Assembly (NCBI RefSeq): GCF_000515215.1
Contig: NZ_KI911557.1
Span: forward strand, 4,211,741-4,275,740
From: Methylomonas sp. 11b
Lineage (GTDB): Bacteria; Pseudomonadota; Gammaproteobacteria; Methylococcales; Methylomonadaceae
Direction of reading: 5' to 3'
Length of the DNA: 64,000 bases
In this document: positions 8,877 to 18,358 of the stretch, piece after piece
Layout: each line of letters starts with the position of its first letter
Position numbering within the stretch: position 1 is the first letter of the stretch
Notes under the pieces: generated by a model
Database searches by the model: none
The model's input: only the letters and a program-made list of their open reading frames with translations
Told to the model about the DNA's origin: nothing
Position numbers and translations under genes: made by a program

Positions 8877-8932
8877 TGTTAGGTCATTCCCTGATTCGGC
8901 TTAAACAACGCCGATTGCGTAACCGGAAGCCG

Positions 8933-9595
8933 TTAAAAACCGTCCGCATATCCTTCCGCTTGTAAGGTTCCCGGCGGCTTGCCGGTCCGGCGACTCATTT
9001 TCAAATCGATAACATGGTGCAACGATTGTTCCAGCGGCACGCGTAAGGTTTGCGGCGGCAATTCTACGGCAGCATCCGGATGCCAGAGTGACAATTGATA
9101 ATCGCCGCTGGGAAGATCCAATGTCCAGCGTCCGGCATCGTCGCTTATAGCGAAGTACGGACTCTCGGTAACGAATACAAAGCCTAACATCCAGTCATGG
9201 ATATTGCAGCCCAATGCCACCACGCCCGGCTGGTTGAAGATAACCGGCGCTGACGGCGTGCCTTTATAAAGCTTAATTTCGAAGCGTTTGGCCTGAGAAA
9301 ATGAGTACACATGGTGCTGAATGTCATCACTATTCGGAAAATAAACCGGCGTGCCCACTTTGATCGCCAACACATGCGGAACAAATTCCTTGCCTTTCTG
9401 ATCCATTTTCATCGTGACCGGATTGACGTTAGCCGAGCTTGGCTTGCCATTGACTGTCGGCTCTGCGGTTATGACGACACTGGCAAGTGGCTTACCGGCA
9501 TTTTCAACGGTGCCGGATATACTGTCGGCGTTAGCTTGCAATGCCACGGCGGCAACACTGCAGCTTAGAAAAACAGGCGATAGGCGACTTGCCAT
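8933..9595 (-). CDS. periplasmic cupredoxin-like protein ('methylamine utilization' type)
   Basis: This 220-residue protein has a signal peptide (to about residue 23, LQANA-DS) and a carboxypeptidase-regulatory-like strand region. Its plastocyanin-like domain has candidate copper ligands: His in DDIQHHVYSF, then Cys-x3-His-x2-Met in GCNIHDWM. The C-terminal part resembles a transthyretin-like beta domain (DDAGRWTLDLPSGDYQLSLW). It probably holds copper in the periplasm for electron transfer or as a sensor of copper. It is the last gene of the regulator-kinase-barrel operon and overlaps the preceding gene by 31 bases, which indicates coupled translation. Confidence 0.8.
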   Translation of the reverse strand: MASRLSPVFLSCSVAAVALQANADSISGTVENAGKPLASVVITAEPTVNGKPSSANVNPVTMKMDQKGKEFVPHVLAIKVGTPVYFPNSDDIQHHVYSFSQAKRFEIKLYKGTPSAPVIFNQPGVVALGCNIHDWMLGFVFVTESPYFAISDDAGRWTLDLPSGDYQLSLWHPDAAVELPPQTLRVPLEQSLHHVIDLKMSRRTGKPPGTLQAEGYADGF

Positions 9596-10809
9596 AAAGT
9601 TTCCTCTTGGTTCGATGACTGTCCCAGGCTAGCGCGTGCCGGGCGGTTACTGTTGATATGACTGACCTCGAAATTTAATTGGTGGCGTTGCGCCAATGTC
9701 AGGTTGTAATTGGCAGTCCACGCGTAACCGTTTTCGGAGTTGCGGTCTTGGGGGAGATAATCGTTTTCGTCAGTACCGAAACGATCATGGCGAAAACTGA
9801 GGCGATGGTTGCCAAACGACTTGCTGAATAACAAAGAAGCCGACCAGAAGCCAACGTCCACGGCCCGTTTACCGTCTTTAATGTCACCCATGCTGGTTCG
9901 ACCGCTGATGCCTTGGCTAATTAGCGTCAATTCCCAGGGCAATTCGGCCTTGAGTCCCAAGCTAAAGAAACGCGTATGCCAAGCGTACTGGCCGTTGTTG
10001 ATGGCGGAGGGGTCTGCTGAGTTATCGTAATATAAGGCCCTGAAGGTATAGCGATTGGCTTGTTCGGCATTCAAACCGACATAGTATCCGGGCCGCCCGT
10101 CCACTTCTACGAAAGGCTGCGTGAAAGCCGCTTGCCGTGGAAATAGACTACGGATGCCGATGTTATCGGGTAGACGCAAACGGTCTTGAAGTGTAGATTC
10201 GTAATCCTGTAAGCTCCAGCCTCGCCAGGCCAGCAGCACGCCGGTAGCATCGTTATTGGCAAGGCCGGCGGCGAATAGTCCGAGGCGGTCGCCGCTGTCC
10301 AGCTGATAACTGAGCTGGGCCTCACCGCCGAAGCTTCTTAGTTCTTCACCGACCCAACTATTGATAGCCGATGAATTTAATGTATAGGGACTACTCCAGG
10401 CAGTGCCTGTGTTCTCTAGCGAAATCGGCGGAAAGAACATACCCACCCTGCCGCCGATCCGCCACCCTGAAGTGCTGACCGGTCGATAGCTGAGGAACGC
10501 CTCAGTCAGATCGAGTGGATTGTGTTGTTTATCGGCATATTTCAGCGTGAAGGTTCCCGACCAGTCCCAACTCAAACGCGTTTGCAGCACGACTGCGGCC
10601 TCGTTGACACGCAAACGATCTCCCTCAGCCCCGCTGCGGAATTTTCCGAGACCGTGCTGCAATTCGCCGGATTGCGCATCCATGATTTGATAACGAAGGT
10701 CCAACACCCCGTGCAGCGTAAAATTCGGAAATTCCGAAGTGTTTTCTGCTGCTGTCACAGCGCCTGAGAGCATGCCGAGCAAAACGGTGTTAGTCAGCAA
10801 CCGTGCCAT
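9565..10809 (-). CDS. outer-membrane beta-barrel protein of unknown specificity
   Basis: The 414-residue product has a signal peptide (MARLLTNTVLLGMLSGAVTA) and alternating aromatic/polar strands across its length. It ends in a terminal aromatic strand (VAYRLFF), the C-terminal Phe expected for BamA-dependent insertion. Barrel girdle motifs such as NRYTFRALYYDNS and HRLSFRHDRFG are visible. It resembles porin-like proteins without a recognisable substrate class. It lies between the histidine kinase and the cupredoxin, so it may import or export a copper- or redox-related compound. Function is inferred only from context. Confidence 0.7.
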   Translation of the reverse strand: MARLLTNTVLLGMLSGAVTAAENTSEFPNFTLHGVLDLRYQIMDAQSGELQHGLGKFRSGAEGDRLRVNEAAVVLQTRLSWDWSGTFTLKYADKQHNPLDLTEAFLSYRPVSTSGWRIGGRVGMFFPPISLENTGTAWSSPYTLNSSAINSWVGEELRSFGGEAQLSYQLDSGDRLGLFAAGLANNDATGVLLAWRGWSLQDYESTLQDRLRLPDNIGIRSLFPRQAAFTQPFVEVDGRPGYYVGLNAEQANRYTFRALYYDNSADPSAINNGQYAWHTRFFSLGLKAELPWELTLISQGISGRTSMGDIKDGKRAVDVGFWSASLLFSKSFGNHRLSFRHDRFGTDENDYLPQDRNSENGYAWTANYNLTLAQRHQLNFEVSHINSNRPARASLGQSSNQEETLWQVAYRLFF

Positions 10810-10855
10810 TAGTAATAATATGCAGTGGACAATCGGGGGCTAGCGGATGAGAAGC

Positions 10856-12667
10856 TCATGGCGATGCAACCGGCAGGTCGAAACTAAATGAGCTGCCATG
10901 TCCCAACCTGCTTTGGACTTGAATCTTGCCGCCATGCAAACTCACGATTTTGGCGACAATCACCAAACCGAAGCCTCCTCCCTCGACTCTTGCCTGTCTT
11001 GACAATGGCGACTCCCAGTCGAACAAACCCGGCAAATATTCCGCCGAAATACCGATACCGGTATCGGTCACACTCATCATGATGCGCTGCTCGGCAGGCC
11101 ATGCGTCCACACGGACTTGGCCACCTGAAGGGGTATGGCGTAGCGCGTTGTCGATAAGGTTAGTCAACAGCCGTTCGATCAAGCCGATATCCGCCGAGAC
11201 GGCCGGCAAATCGGGCCTTAATCCCGCTATCAACTCGATGCCCCTTTGCCGCGCCGGTAACTGAAATTTTTGGCAGACATCCTGGGCCAATTCCGCCAGG
11301 TTTATGGATTCAAAGTTAAGACTGGTCTCGTCGCATTCCAATTTGGCTAGTTCAAACAATTCCTGCGCCAATCGGCTGACCTTTTCACTCTGGCGCAAGG
11401 CGATTTCCAGGAAATGTTGTTGCTCCGATGCCTGCATGCCATCTTTTTTTAGCTTAAGGGTTTCCAGAAATCCACGTAGTGAAGTCAGTGGGGTACGCAG
11501 ATCGTGCGAGACCGTCGCTACCATTTCCCGGCGTCTTTGGTCCTTATGTTTAAGTTCGCCAATTTGACTAGCAAGACAAGCTGCTCGGTTAAAGGTTTTC
11601 GCCAATCGGCTCAATTCATCGTCACCGGATACCGGCAATGTTGAATCGAACTGACCATCGATGATACGTTCAGTATCTCCGGCCAGGCGACGTAATGGTT
11701 GTGAGATTTTTTTGGCAATTACGATACTGCCGAGCAAGGTCGCGATCAGACCGATAACCGAAAGTACCACTGCAGCGTAAAACATGACCCAATACGGCGC
11801 TAATGCCTGTTTGAAATCGATCTGTAATATTGCCCAAATCGGTACGGTGCGCGACGCGGCGGGTAAGCGTTGTATGCGACTAATAAACACCCGATTGCCG
11901 AGTTCGAACATTACGGAGTCTTTTTTTTCCTGGTTGAACGTCCCGATAGATAAATTGCCGAGTAAAGTCTGTATCTCCAGAGGTAGAGAGCTGGTTAAAA
12001 TCCGGGGCCGATTATGCGACGTTTCGATCAACGAGACATCGAGGAGGAGGCTGGATAAATGCTTAAACTGATCGACCCGGCCATGATCCACCGCTATTGC
12101 CACCGCTACCCAGCCGATTGGGATCGGCGCCAGTACCGGCACGATAGCCCATTCGTAGAGTTTTTCGTCTAGCAGGCCGAAGACCACCGCACTGCCTTGG
12201 TTTTCGGCCTGAGCCAAGGCATCCGGGAAAATAAACGGCTTGCCCTGCAAAAGCTCTGCGGTGTCTGCAACAGTGTTACCTTGCAGATCTATGTAAAAGG
12301 CGCGTTGCCCCCGAATCCGTAAAGTCAGATTTTCCAATGCCGAGGCAATGGTTTTCGAATCGCCATCGCTAACCGTGGTGCGGAACCCGAAATCGGCGAC
12401 CAATATCCGCGTCTCGCTAGCGATACGTTTGCCGCGTTCCATCATTAATCGTTCGAAGGTTTGCTCTGCAAACAGTAGGTTTTGATCGAGTTGTCGGGTG
12501 ACATTGTCGAGAGAAACCCGATACGCGCACGCTAGCGTCAAGGCTTGTATGCCGACAAATAAGGCTGAAAAAAACAGCACGATGCGGGATTGAAAACTCA
12601 CGGTCACTGACAAGCCGTTATCGGATTGGGTGTCATTTCGGTTGCGCAGCCGTTTTGGCTGGCACAT
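10856..12667 (-). CDS. membrane sensor histidine kinase
   Basis: This 603-residue kinase has two membrane helices (about residues 28-48 and 293-318) that enclose a periplasmic sensor of about 245 residues. A HAMP domain (about 318-370) follows. The phospho-acceptor His388 lies in VATVSHDLRTPLTSL. The ATPase lobe has an N box (NLIDNALRHTP), a G1 box (DTGIGIS) and a G2 box (GGFGLVI). It is 6 bases downstream of an OmpR-type response regulator and forms one operon with it, the beta-barrel protein and the cupredoxin. The linked copper protein suggests a periplasmic signal related to metals or redox, but the sequence does not show the ligand. Confidence 0.92.
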   Translation of the reverse strand: MCQPKRLRNRNDTQSDNGLSVTVSFQSRIVLFFSALFVGIQALTLACAYRVSLDNVTRQLDQNLLFAEQTFERLMMERGKRIASETRILVADFGFRTTVSDGDSKTIASALENLTLRIRGQRAFYIDLQGNTVADTAELLQGKPFIFPDALAQAENQGSAVVFGLLDEKLYEWAIVPVLAPIPIGWVAVAIAVDHGRVDQFKHLSSLLLDVSLIETSHNRPRILTSSLPLEIQTLLGNLSIGTFNQEKKDSVMFELGNRVFISRIQRLPAASRTVPIWAILQIDFKQALAPYWVMFYAAVVLSVIGLIATLLGSIVIAKKISQPLRRLAGDTERIIDGQFDSTLPVSGDDELSRLAKTFNRAACLASQIGELKHKDQRRREMVATVSHDLRTPLTSLRGFLETLKLKKDGMQASEQQHFLEIALRQSEKVSRLAQELFELAKLECDETSLNFESINLAELAQDVCQKFQLPARQRGIELIAGLRPDLPAVSADIGLIERLLTNLIDNALRHTPSGGQVRVDAWPAEQRIMMSVTDTGIGISAEYLPGLFDWESPLSRQARVEGGGFGLVIVAKIVSLHGGKIQVQSRLGHGSSFSFDLPVASP

Positions 12668-12673
12668 CGACGT

Positions 12674-13399
12674 CTAAGCATCGGCGGGATCGGCGGCGCA
12701 AAACTTGTAACCCACTCCCCACACCGTCAAAATTTGGCTGGGATGGGCCGGATCGGATTCGATTTTTGCACGAAGCCGGTTGATGTGTGAATTGACCGTA
12801 TGCTCGTAGCCGTCGTGAGAATAACCCCATACCTGATTAAGTAGCTCCAAGCGGCTGTATATATGACCGGGATGTTTTGCAAAGAAATACAGTAGATCGA
12901 ATTCGCGTACTGTCAGCGTTATCGGTCGCCCATCCAGCCATACCTCCCGTGTTTGCGGATCGATACGCAGGTGTGCGGTGACGATAGTCGTATTGTTGGA
13001 TAAGGGCGGCACCTGCTTAAGCGCCTCGACCCGACGCAATAAAGCGCGAACTCGCGCGGTGAGTTCCAACACGGAAAACGGTTTAGTCAGGTAATCGTCG
13101 GCACCCATTTCCAAACCAACGATGCGCTGCGATTCCCCTGATTTGGAGCTGACGATGATAATTGGCGTATAGCTTGGCTGATTGCGCACGCGTCGGCACA
13201 CCTCTAAGCCGTCTATGCCAGGCAACATCAAATCGAGGATTAGCAAGTCGTAAGCTTGCGCCGCCAGTCTCGCCAGCCCTGTTTCACCGTCGGTAGCCAA
13301 TTCCACCGCAAAGCCTTCGTCGCGTAAATTCAGGTTCAGGAGATCGGCGATATCGGGGTCGTCCTCAATCACCAGAATGCGTTTGTTCGTCCTAGCCAT
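12674..13399 (-). CDS. OmpR-family response regulator
   Basis: The 241-residue product has a receiver domain (residues 6-120) with the acidic pair Glu12-Asp13-Asp14, phospho-acceptor Asp56 (LLILDLMLPG), and Ser/Thr and Lys positions in IIIVSSKSG and DDYLTKPFS. A winged helix (about 140-236) carries VREFDLLYFFAKHPGHIYSR and HTVNSHINRLRAKIE. It is the first gene of the four-gene operon, and a TTCGTGA direct repeat lies about 80 bases upstream of its start. I infer autoregulation and control of the spondin-domain gene, which has the same repeat. Confidence 0.94.
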   Translation of the reverse strand: MARTNKRILVIEDDPDIADLLNLNLRDEGFAVELATDGETGLARLAAQAYDLLILDLMLPGIDGLEVCRRVRNQPSYTPIIIVSSKSGESQRIVGLEMGADDYLTKPFSVLELTARVRALLRRVEALKQVPPLSNNTTIVTAHLRIDPQTREVWLDGRPITLTVREFDLLYFFAKHPGHIYSRLELLNQVWGYSHDGYEHTVNSHINRLRAKIESDPAHPSQILTVWGVGYKFCAADPADA

Positions 13400-13476
13400 A
13401 TGACTTAGAAAATAGCCCGAAATGCTGCATTATCATCGAATCACCTAATCTGTCCTAGTCACATAAATTTGACGAA

Positions 13477-13494
13477 TTCGTGAAGGTTTCGTGA
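13477..13494. promoter_or_regulatory. candidate response-regulator box before the two-component operon
   Basis: Two exact TTCGTGA half-sites are spaced 11 bases apart, one helical turn, as OmpR/PhoB-type regulators prefer. The same pattern, slightly degraded, occurs at 7914-7932. Confidence 0.4.
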
Positions 13495-13518
13495 TACTTG
13501 GGTGGTAATTTTTATGAA

Positions 13519-13641
13519 ATGGCGTCATGCATTGACAATGCGGTCGCACATACTAAAGGCACATTGGGGGTAATTGATGATTCGAAATCGATTCGCAATC
13601 TGCTTGAAATATTGACCGCTTACCATGAGTTAGCATTCTAG
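13519..13641 (+). pseudogene. remnant of a receiver-domain protein
   Basis: A 40-codon ORF ends in TAG and contains GVIDDSKSIRNLLEIL. This matches the start of a CheY-like receiver domain (VVDDS..IR), with the acidic pair and first helix but nothing after it. The rest of the domain is missing. It lies in the 408-base gap before the acetyltransferase. Confidence 0.4.
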
Positions 13642-13782
13642 ATCCCCCGGATATTGTCAGATGTGTCGGATGACTTTACCGACACACTGATCTACTGGAG
13701 CTTCGGCATTGAATTTGGTGTTGCCCTCTCGTCCGGCAAACCGGGGATTGCGGGTTTGTTGATATATAAGGCCATAAATTAA
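13642..13782 (+). pseudogene. C-terminal gene remnant without start codon
   Basis: An open stretch with protein-like composition, including SFGIEFGVALSSGKPGIAGL, ends at TAA. It has no usable start codon after the upstream stop. I do not recognise the parent gene. It is probably debris linked to the receiver remnant just upstream. Confidence 0.3.
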
Positions 13783-13807
13783 TTTAAGTTCACTTCACTT
13801 CAAAACC

Positions 13808-14257
13808 ATGAACACACTTTCCGTTCGCCAAGCCGTGCTGTCTGACCTGGGCGCACTGGCCCTCTTGTTCGACAACTATCGCCAGTTTTACGGCGAAGCC
13901 AGCGATTTCGGCGCTGCTCGATCATTTTTACTGGATCGCTTCAATCACGGCGAATCGGTACTGTTTATTGCTGAGAACAATGCCACTGCCATAGGCTTCG
14001 TACAACTATATCCTTGCTTTTCATCGGTTTCTTTGGCACGAACTTTTGTACTCAATGATATTTTTGTAGATTCAAAATACCGTAGACAAGGGGTGGCTAG
14101 AAGGCTCATCGAAACGGCCGCGAAATATGCAAAAGCCTTGGAAGCCATACGGCTGACGTTATCGACCGCCATAACCAATACCGAAGCACAAGCGCTTTAC
14201 CAATCTGCCGGTTGGACCCGCGATAAACAGTTTTATGTTTACCATCTAACTTTTTGA
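13808..14257 (+). CDS. GNAT family N-acetyltransferase
   Basis: The 149-residue product spans a whole GNAT fold. The acetyl-CoA pyrophosphate loop is visible as DSKYRRQGVARRLIETAAKYA (R-x-x-G-x-A type, about residues 90-105), preceded by strand VLNDIFV. The C-terminal EAQALYQSAGWTRDKQFYVYHL is a typical end (acetyl-CoA contact and last strands). The substrate cannot be predicted. The gene is monocistronic; a stable hairpin at 14433 lies downstream. Confidence 0.88.
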   Translation: MNTLSVRQAVLSDLGALALLFDNYRQFYGEASDFGAARSFLLDRFNHGESVLFIAENNATAIGFVQLYPCFSSVSLARTFVLNDIFVDSKYRRQGVARRLIETAAKYAKALEAIRLTLSTAITNTEAQALYQSAGWTRDKQFYVYHLTF

Positions 14258-14432
14258 AGATGTGCAGGACTTCACCGTTTTACGACCGGGGCGGTCCCAG
14301 CAAAGCAATCAACGCTGATCGCCTTCGGTAGCTTAGCTGTCGTGAACATCATCGAACAGGCTTTGTCGAAAAGTGGGTGTTGCCTTGTGCTAAGGCCAAA
14401 AAAAAATGACATTTATACGAAGCCTTCGGAAA

Positions 14433-14456
14433 TTTTTCTCCCCCATCGGAGAAAAA
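14433..14456. terminator. hairpin with T/A flanks, probable bidirectional terminator
   Basis: A perfect 9-bp stem TTTTTCTCC/GGAGAAAAA encloses a 6-base loop. It lies in the 366-base space between the acetyltransferase and the ECF sigma operon. The A/T-rich arms can serve either strand. I see no gene in this space. Confidence 0.5.
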
Positions 14457-14623
14457 ACACATCGTTCTGGAAAAAAATTGAGTCCTCAGTGGGGCTACGT
14501 CACAGTAGCCAAATATAATTTTATTAGCCACAAATTGTCCGGTCACACATTGAGACAAATACGAGTCTAAATCCAGCGAAGAGCCGAGATTTCCTTGGCT
14601 CATTGTGAAGATAGGAAAATTTT

Positions 14624-15028
14624 ATGAAAAACTTCGATGTTCAGGCCGTTTCGCTCAATGTTCCTCAGCAACAAGCGTTCATTTATATCGCTGATGGACA
14701 GCGTCTACCTGAATGGGCACAAGCGTTTGCCTCCGTTACAAATGGCATGGCACTTATGCGCACACCGAATGGCGAGGTTGAAATTGGACTCGATGTGCGC
14801 GCTTCAGAACAAACGGGAACGGTAGATTGGCATATGACTTTCCCGGATGGTAGCATCGCCGTCGCCTATTCGCGGGTTGTAGAGCTGAATTGCGATAGTT
14901 GCATATTTACTTTCATCTTAACGCCACCGCCGGTTCCCCTTGAACTGCTGGAGGGAGCTTTGGAGATGCAATCCAAAACCCTGACGAAAGAGCTTGCCAA
15001 ACTGAAAGGAATTCTTGAACGTGCTTAG
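14624..15028 (+). CDS. SRPBCC-like small protein linked to ECF sigma factor
   Basis: This 134-residue protein resembles the START/SRPBCC hydrophobic-ligand fold: an N-terminal strand (VQAVSLNVPQQQAFIYIAD), a helix 'RLPEWAQAF', central strands and a long C-terminal helix (MQSKTLTKELAKLKGIL). Such small proteins often bind lipids or aromatic ligands. It overlaps the following sigma-factor gene by 14 bases, so the two are translationally coupled. It could act as a co-sensor or target of that sigma factor. No classical anti-sigma factor is present. Confidence 0.65.
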   Translation: MKNFDVQAVSLNVPQQQAFIYIADGQRLPEWAQAFASVTNGMALMRTPNGEVEIGLDVRASEQTGTVDWHMTFPDGSIAVAYSRVVELNCDSCIFTFILTPPPVPLELLEGALEMQSKTLTKELAKLKGILERA

Positions 15029-15902
15029 CGAAGATCTGCATGAGATAGATTTCCTAATATTGCGCGCCAAGGAAGGCAAGCGCGAAGCCTTGGAGTCCCT
15101 GGTGCGCCTTGTGCAAAGAGATGTGCATAGCATAGCTATGCGCTTTCTCTGGCATCCGCAGGATGCCGAGGATGCCACTCAAGAAATTCTAATTCGTGTA
15201 ATAACGGGCCTAGCCGGGTTTAAAGGTGAAAGCAGTTTTCGTACCTGGGTATTTCGCATCGCCAGTAATACCCTGCTGACGTTGGGTAAAAAACGCATGG
15301 AGCAGTCGGCGTTGACGTTTGAAGAGTTTGGCGACGCTTTAGCTACCGGGCTTAGTGTTGCGCCTCCTTTAGAAACCCATGATATTTCTGAGGAGTTACT
15401 GATAGAGGAAGTAAAAATAGGCTGCACTCACGCTCTATTGATGTGCCTGGATCGCGAACACCGATTTGCTTACATTCTGGGTGAAATTATGGATTTGGAT
15501 CATCGGGAAGGCGCCGAAATCTTGGCAATTACGCCTGTGGCATTTCGCAAACGGTTGTCACGTGCAAAATCGCGGATCGTGTCCTTCATGACATCTCACT
15601 GCGGCTTGATCGAAGCGAGCAATGCTTGCCAATGCCGCCTCAGAGTAGGAGCGGCGATTGATCATGGCTGCATACAGCCCAAGGAGTTACTTTTTGCGCA
15701 ATCACTCGCACAGACCAAGCGCTTCCCGGAAGTATTGCAAGCTATTCGACAACTGGAAGAGACACGCCGGGTTGCCGCTCTCTACCGCTCTCATCCACAA
15801 GCGGAACCCTCTGATACTTTTATGTTATGGCTGACTCAACTTCTTGATGAGATGCCTGATTTGAATAGTTCAACCGGGCAGTTTTCAACCTTCACATCAT
15901 GA
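15015..15902 (+). CDS. ECF-type RNA polymerase sigma factor
   Basis: The 295-residue product has sigma region 2 at about residues 20-85 (RDVHSIAMRFLWHPQDAEDATQEILIRV..., FRTWVFRIASN). Region 4 is at about 130-195, with FAYILGEIMDLDHREGAEIL and VAFRKRLSRAKSRI as the recognition helix. A C-terminal extension of about 95 residues carries Cys-rich SHCGL...NACQCRLR, which could bind zinc or act as a built-in regulator; most ECF factors are about 190 residues. It forms an operon with the SRPBCC-like gene upstream (14-base overlap) and a TfoX-like gene downstream (4-base overlap). Confidence 0.88.
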   Translation: MNVLSEDLHEIDFLILRAKEGKREALESLVRLVQRDVHSIAMRFLWHPQDAEDATQEILIRVITGLAGFKGESSFRTWVFRIASNTLLTLGKKRMEQSALTFEEFGDALATGLSVAPPLETHDISEELLIEEVKIGCTHALLMCLDREHRFAYILGEIMDLDHREGAEILAITPVAFRKRLSRAKSRIVSFMTSHCGLIEASNACQCRLRVGAAIDHGCIQPKELLFAQSLAQTKRFPEVLQAIRQLEETRRVAALYRSHPQAEPSDTFMLWLTQLLDEMPDLNSSTGQFSTFTS

Positions 15903-16300
15903 TTAAGAGATACCGTTCAGAGTTTGTAGAGTTTGTTTTAGAGCAAATGGCATTTGTTCAAGGATTGCGGATACGTACGATGTTCGGTGGATTTGGTCTT
16001 TATCAAGATGATCATATATTTGCGATCATCGTTAAGGATACGCTTTACCTAAAATCAGACGCCATCATCCAACGCGACTTTGAGGAAAAGTACTTGCAGC
16101 CATTTTCCTACGTGGCGCAAGGAAAGTCAGTAACCTTGCGGTATTTCGAAGCTCCTCCGGAAGTATTTGAAGCCCCGGATTCTATGCGTAATTGGGTTGA
16201 AAAAGCATTGGGTGCTTCGATAAGACAGAGCTCACCTTCGCCTGACAAGACGTTCCGAGAGAGACGAGGCAAAAGCTATTCCCCTGAGTTCTTTAGTTAA
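15899..16300 (+). CDS. TfoX N-terminal domain protein
   Basis: The 133-residue product matches the TfoX_N family. It starts with a helix, then RTMFGGFGLYQDDHIFAII, then DTLYLKSDA, and ends with the YFEAPPEVFEA region. This lone domain occurs in small bacterial proteins separate from the competence regulator TfoX; its molecular role is unclear. The ATGA overlap with the ECF sigma gene shows co-transcription. The basic tail (RERRGKSY) is not conserved in the family as far as I know. Confidence 0.88.
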   Translation: MIKRYRSEFVEFVLEQMAFVQGLRIRTMFGGFGLYQDDHIFAIIVKDTLYLKSDAIIQRDFEEKYLQPFSYVAQGKSVTLRYFEAPPEVFEAPDSMRNWVEKALGASIRQSSPSPDKTFRERRGKSYSPEFFS

Positions 16301-16319
16301 TCTAAGTAAAAGGCAATAT

Positions 16320-18173
16320 CTATCGACTCGCCTTATCGATACCCAATTTTTGCATCCTGTAACGCAAAGTGCTGGGTTTTAGGTTGAGCAGTTGCGCGGC
16401 GCCGTTTGGGCCTTCGATGACCCAGCGGGTTTGTTGGAGGACGCCGAGGATATGCTCTTTGGCGACGCTATCCAGGCTGGCGTCGCTGGTTTGAGCGAGT
16501 TTTACGCCATTGTTGGCACAAGTGGGTAATTGCTCGGGCTCGACTTCCAAAATCGGCGCATCGGCCAGTATGACGGCACGTTCGATAACATTTTCCAGTT
16601 CACGGATATTGCCGGGCCAGCGATAGCTCTGCAAACGCTGCATTGATTTGGCACTGATCCCGGTTATTTTTTTACCAATTTTCGGCGCGAACTTAGCGAT
16701 TAAAAAATTCACCAGCAACGGAATATCTTCCAGCCGTTCGCGCAGCGGCGGCGTGGTCAGTGGAAACACATTCAGACGATAAAACAGGTCTTCGCGAAAA
16801 TTCTTTTCGGCCACTTCCTGTAATAGGTTGCGGTTGGTGGCGGTTATGACCCGAACGTCCATTTTGATCGGTATTTGCCCGCCAACTCGTTCGAATTCGC
16901 GTTCCTGAATCACGCGCAACAATTTGACCTGCACGTCCAGCGGAATCTCGCCTACTTCATCGAGAAACAGTGTGCCGCCCTCGGCTAATTCAAAACGGCC
17001 GATGCGTTTGCTGATGGCACCGGTAAACGCGCCTTTTTCGTGACCGAATAATTCGCTTTCAATCAAGCTGGAAGGCAAGGCCGCGCAATTGACTTTAATC
17101 AATGGCCGGTTTTTCCGAGGACTGGCGGCATGAATGGCGCGAGCGATCAGCTCTTTACCGGTCCCCGATTCGCCTTGGATCAATACCGACGCGTCGGTCT
17201 GCGCCACACGCTGGACTTGGTTTAATAAGGATTGCAATGCAGGACTGCGGCCAATGATGTCGTCGAAATTATGCGTCGATTTAATTTCTTCCTGCAAATA
17301 CAGGTTCTGCGCTTGCTCCTTTTCCATCAACACACGCTCGGTAATGTCGATGAACATCGTGCGCAAGTATTGACGACTAGGATCGAGTTTGGACCACCAC
17401 TGTATCCAAATCGGTTGGCCGTTATCCTTGCGACGTAATTCCAGAACGACGCCATCGCTATTCGTACCGTCTTCGATGGATTTTAGCGCTAGCTGCAATC
17501 GCTGTTGTGCTTCCACCGTGTCGGGTATAAACGAGCTGCCAATCAGACCCGGCACTTGTTCCGGCGTGATGCCCAGGATGCGCATAGCGGCCTGATTGGC
17601 GGCCAGAAAGCGGGTATCGGTATCCTCGTGCACATAAGCAATCGGCGCTTCATCGAATAAATCCTTATAGCGATGTTCGCTCTGTCGCCGCAGCTCTTCG
17701 ACCCGAATCCGGTTGAGCTCCGCCGCCGCCCTGGCGGCGAAGATCTTGAACGTATAGAGCAATCTCGGTTCTTCGGGCATCGCCCGTTCATCAAATATCG
17801 CCAGATGTCCCAGGATATGACCGTCGGCATCTTGTAAAGGTACGCCGAGATAACTTTCTACGCCTTCTTCCTTGGGAAATATTTTCCAAAGGTCCGACGG
17901 GTAATGGCACAGCTTGCCAGCCAACACGTCTACACAGGGCGTTCCCGCCAGTTCCCACTCCTGATTGTCGATAAATTCGCCGTTCGTCCAGAAGGCCAAG
18001 GACCTTATCCGGGTTTTGTCGCTGGTGAATTCGGCAATGAAGCCGTTCGCAACGTCGATGGCCATACACAGATTCCGCACCAGAGACCGTAAGAAGTCTT
18101 CGCCGGTGGTTTGCACGGTGCCTTCCACCAACGCCCGCAGTATGGCGAGTTCCGACGAATCGACTGTTTGCAT
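16320..18173 (-). CDS. sigma-54-dependent activator with GAF and PAS domains
   Basis: The 617-residue protein has a GAF domain (about residues 15-155), a PAS domain (about 168-280) with its C-terminal helix, and an AAA+ domain (about 303-545). The AAA+ domain has Walker A GESGTGKE (334-341), GAFTGA (381-386, the sigma-54 contact loop) and Walker [13 protein letters not shown] Fis-type HTH closes the protein (about 575-615). It is divergent from bufA. The 268-base space contains a long inverted repeat and a -24/-12 promoter facing bufA. I infer that it switches the bufferin operon on in response to a small-molecule or metal signal sensed by GAF or PAS. Family knowledge supports the activation mechanism; the inducer is unknown. 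Confidence 0.93.
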   Translation of the reverse strand: MQTVDSSELAILRALVEGTVQTTGEDFLRSLVRNLCMAIDVANGFIAEFTSDKTRIRSLAFWTNGEFIDNQEWELAGTPCVDVLAGKLCHYPSDLWKIFPKEEGVESYLGVPLQDADGHILGHLAIFDERAMPEEPRLLYTFKIFAARAAAELNRIRVEELRRQSEHRYKDLFDEAPIAYVHEDTDTRFLAANQAAMRILGITPEQVPGLIGSSFIPDTVEAQQRLQLALKSIEDGTNSDGVVLELRRKDNGQPIWIQWWSKLDPSRQYLRTMFIDITERVLMEKEQAQNLYLQEEIKSTHNFDDIIGRSPALQSLLNQVQRVAQTDASVLIQGESGTGKELIARAIHAASPRKNRPLIKVNCAALPSSLIESELFGHEKGAFTGAISKRIGRFELAEGGTLFLDEVGEIPLDVQVKLLRVIQEREFERVGGQIPIKMDVRVITATNRNLLQEVAEKNFREDLFYRLNVFPLTTPPLRERLEDIPLLVNFLIAKFAPKIGKKITGISAKSMQRLQSYRWPGNIRELENVIERAVILADAPILEVEPEQLPTCANNGVKLAQTSDASLDSVAKEHILGVLQQTRWVIEGPNGAAQLLNLKPSTLRYRMQKLGIDKASR

Positions 18174-18235
18174 GAGTTTTTGGTCCAGTTGCTAAGGCTA
18201 CCGGCCATTCTAACCAGTCGATTCCACAACACCAA

Positions 18236-18272
18236 GCCACAACTATTCGCGGCAACCGCAAATAGTTGTGGC
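18236..18272. promoter_or_regulatory. candidate enhancer (UAS) for the sigma-54 activator
   Basis: GCCACAACTATTCGCGG and its inverted copy (one mismatch) flank a 3-base spacer. The centre lies about 105 bases upstream of the -24 element, a typical place for an NtrC-class upstream activator site. The tight spacer could also permit a cruciform. Confidence 0.6.
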
Positions 18273-18358
18273 CACAAGAAACGCATGACCTTGGTCAAAA
18301 TTCGTTATGCCTTCTGTAAGCAATTGTTTTAATAGAAAAAGATATTGTTATTCGATGT

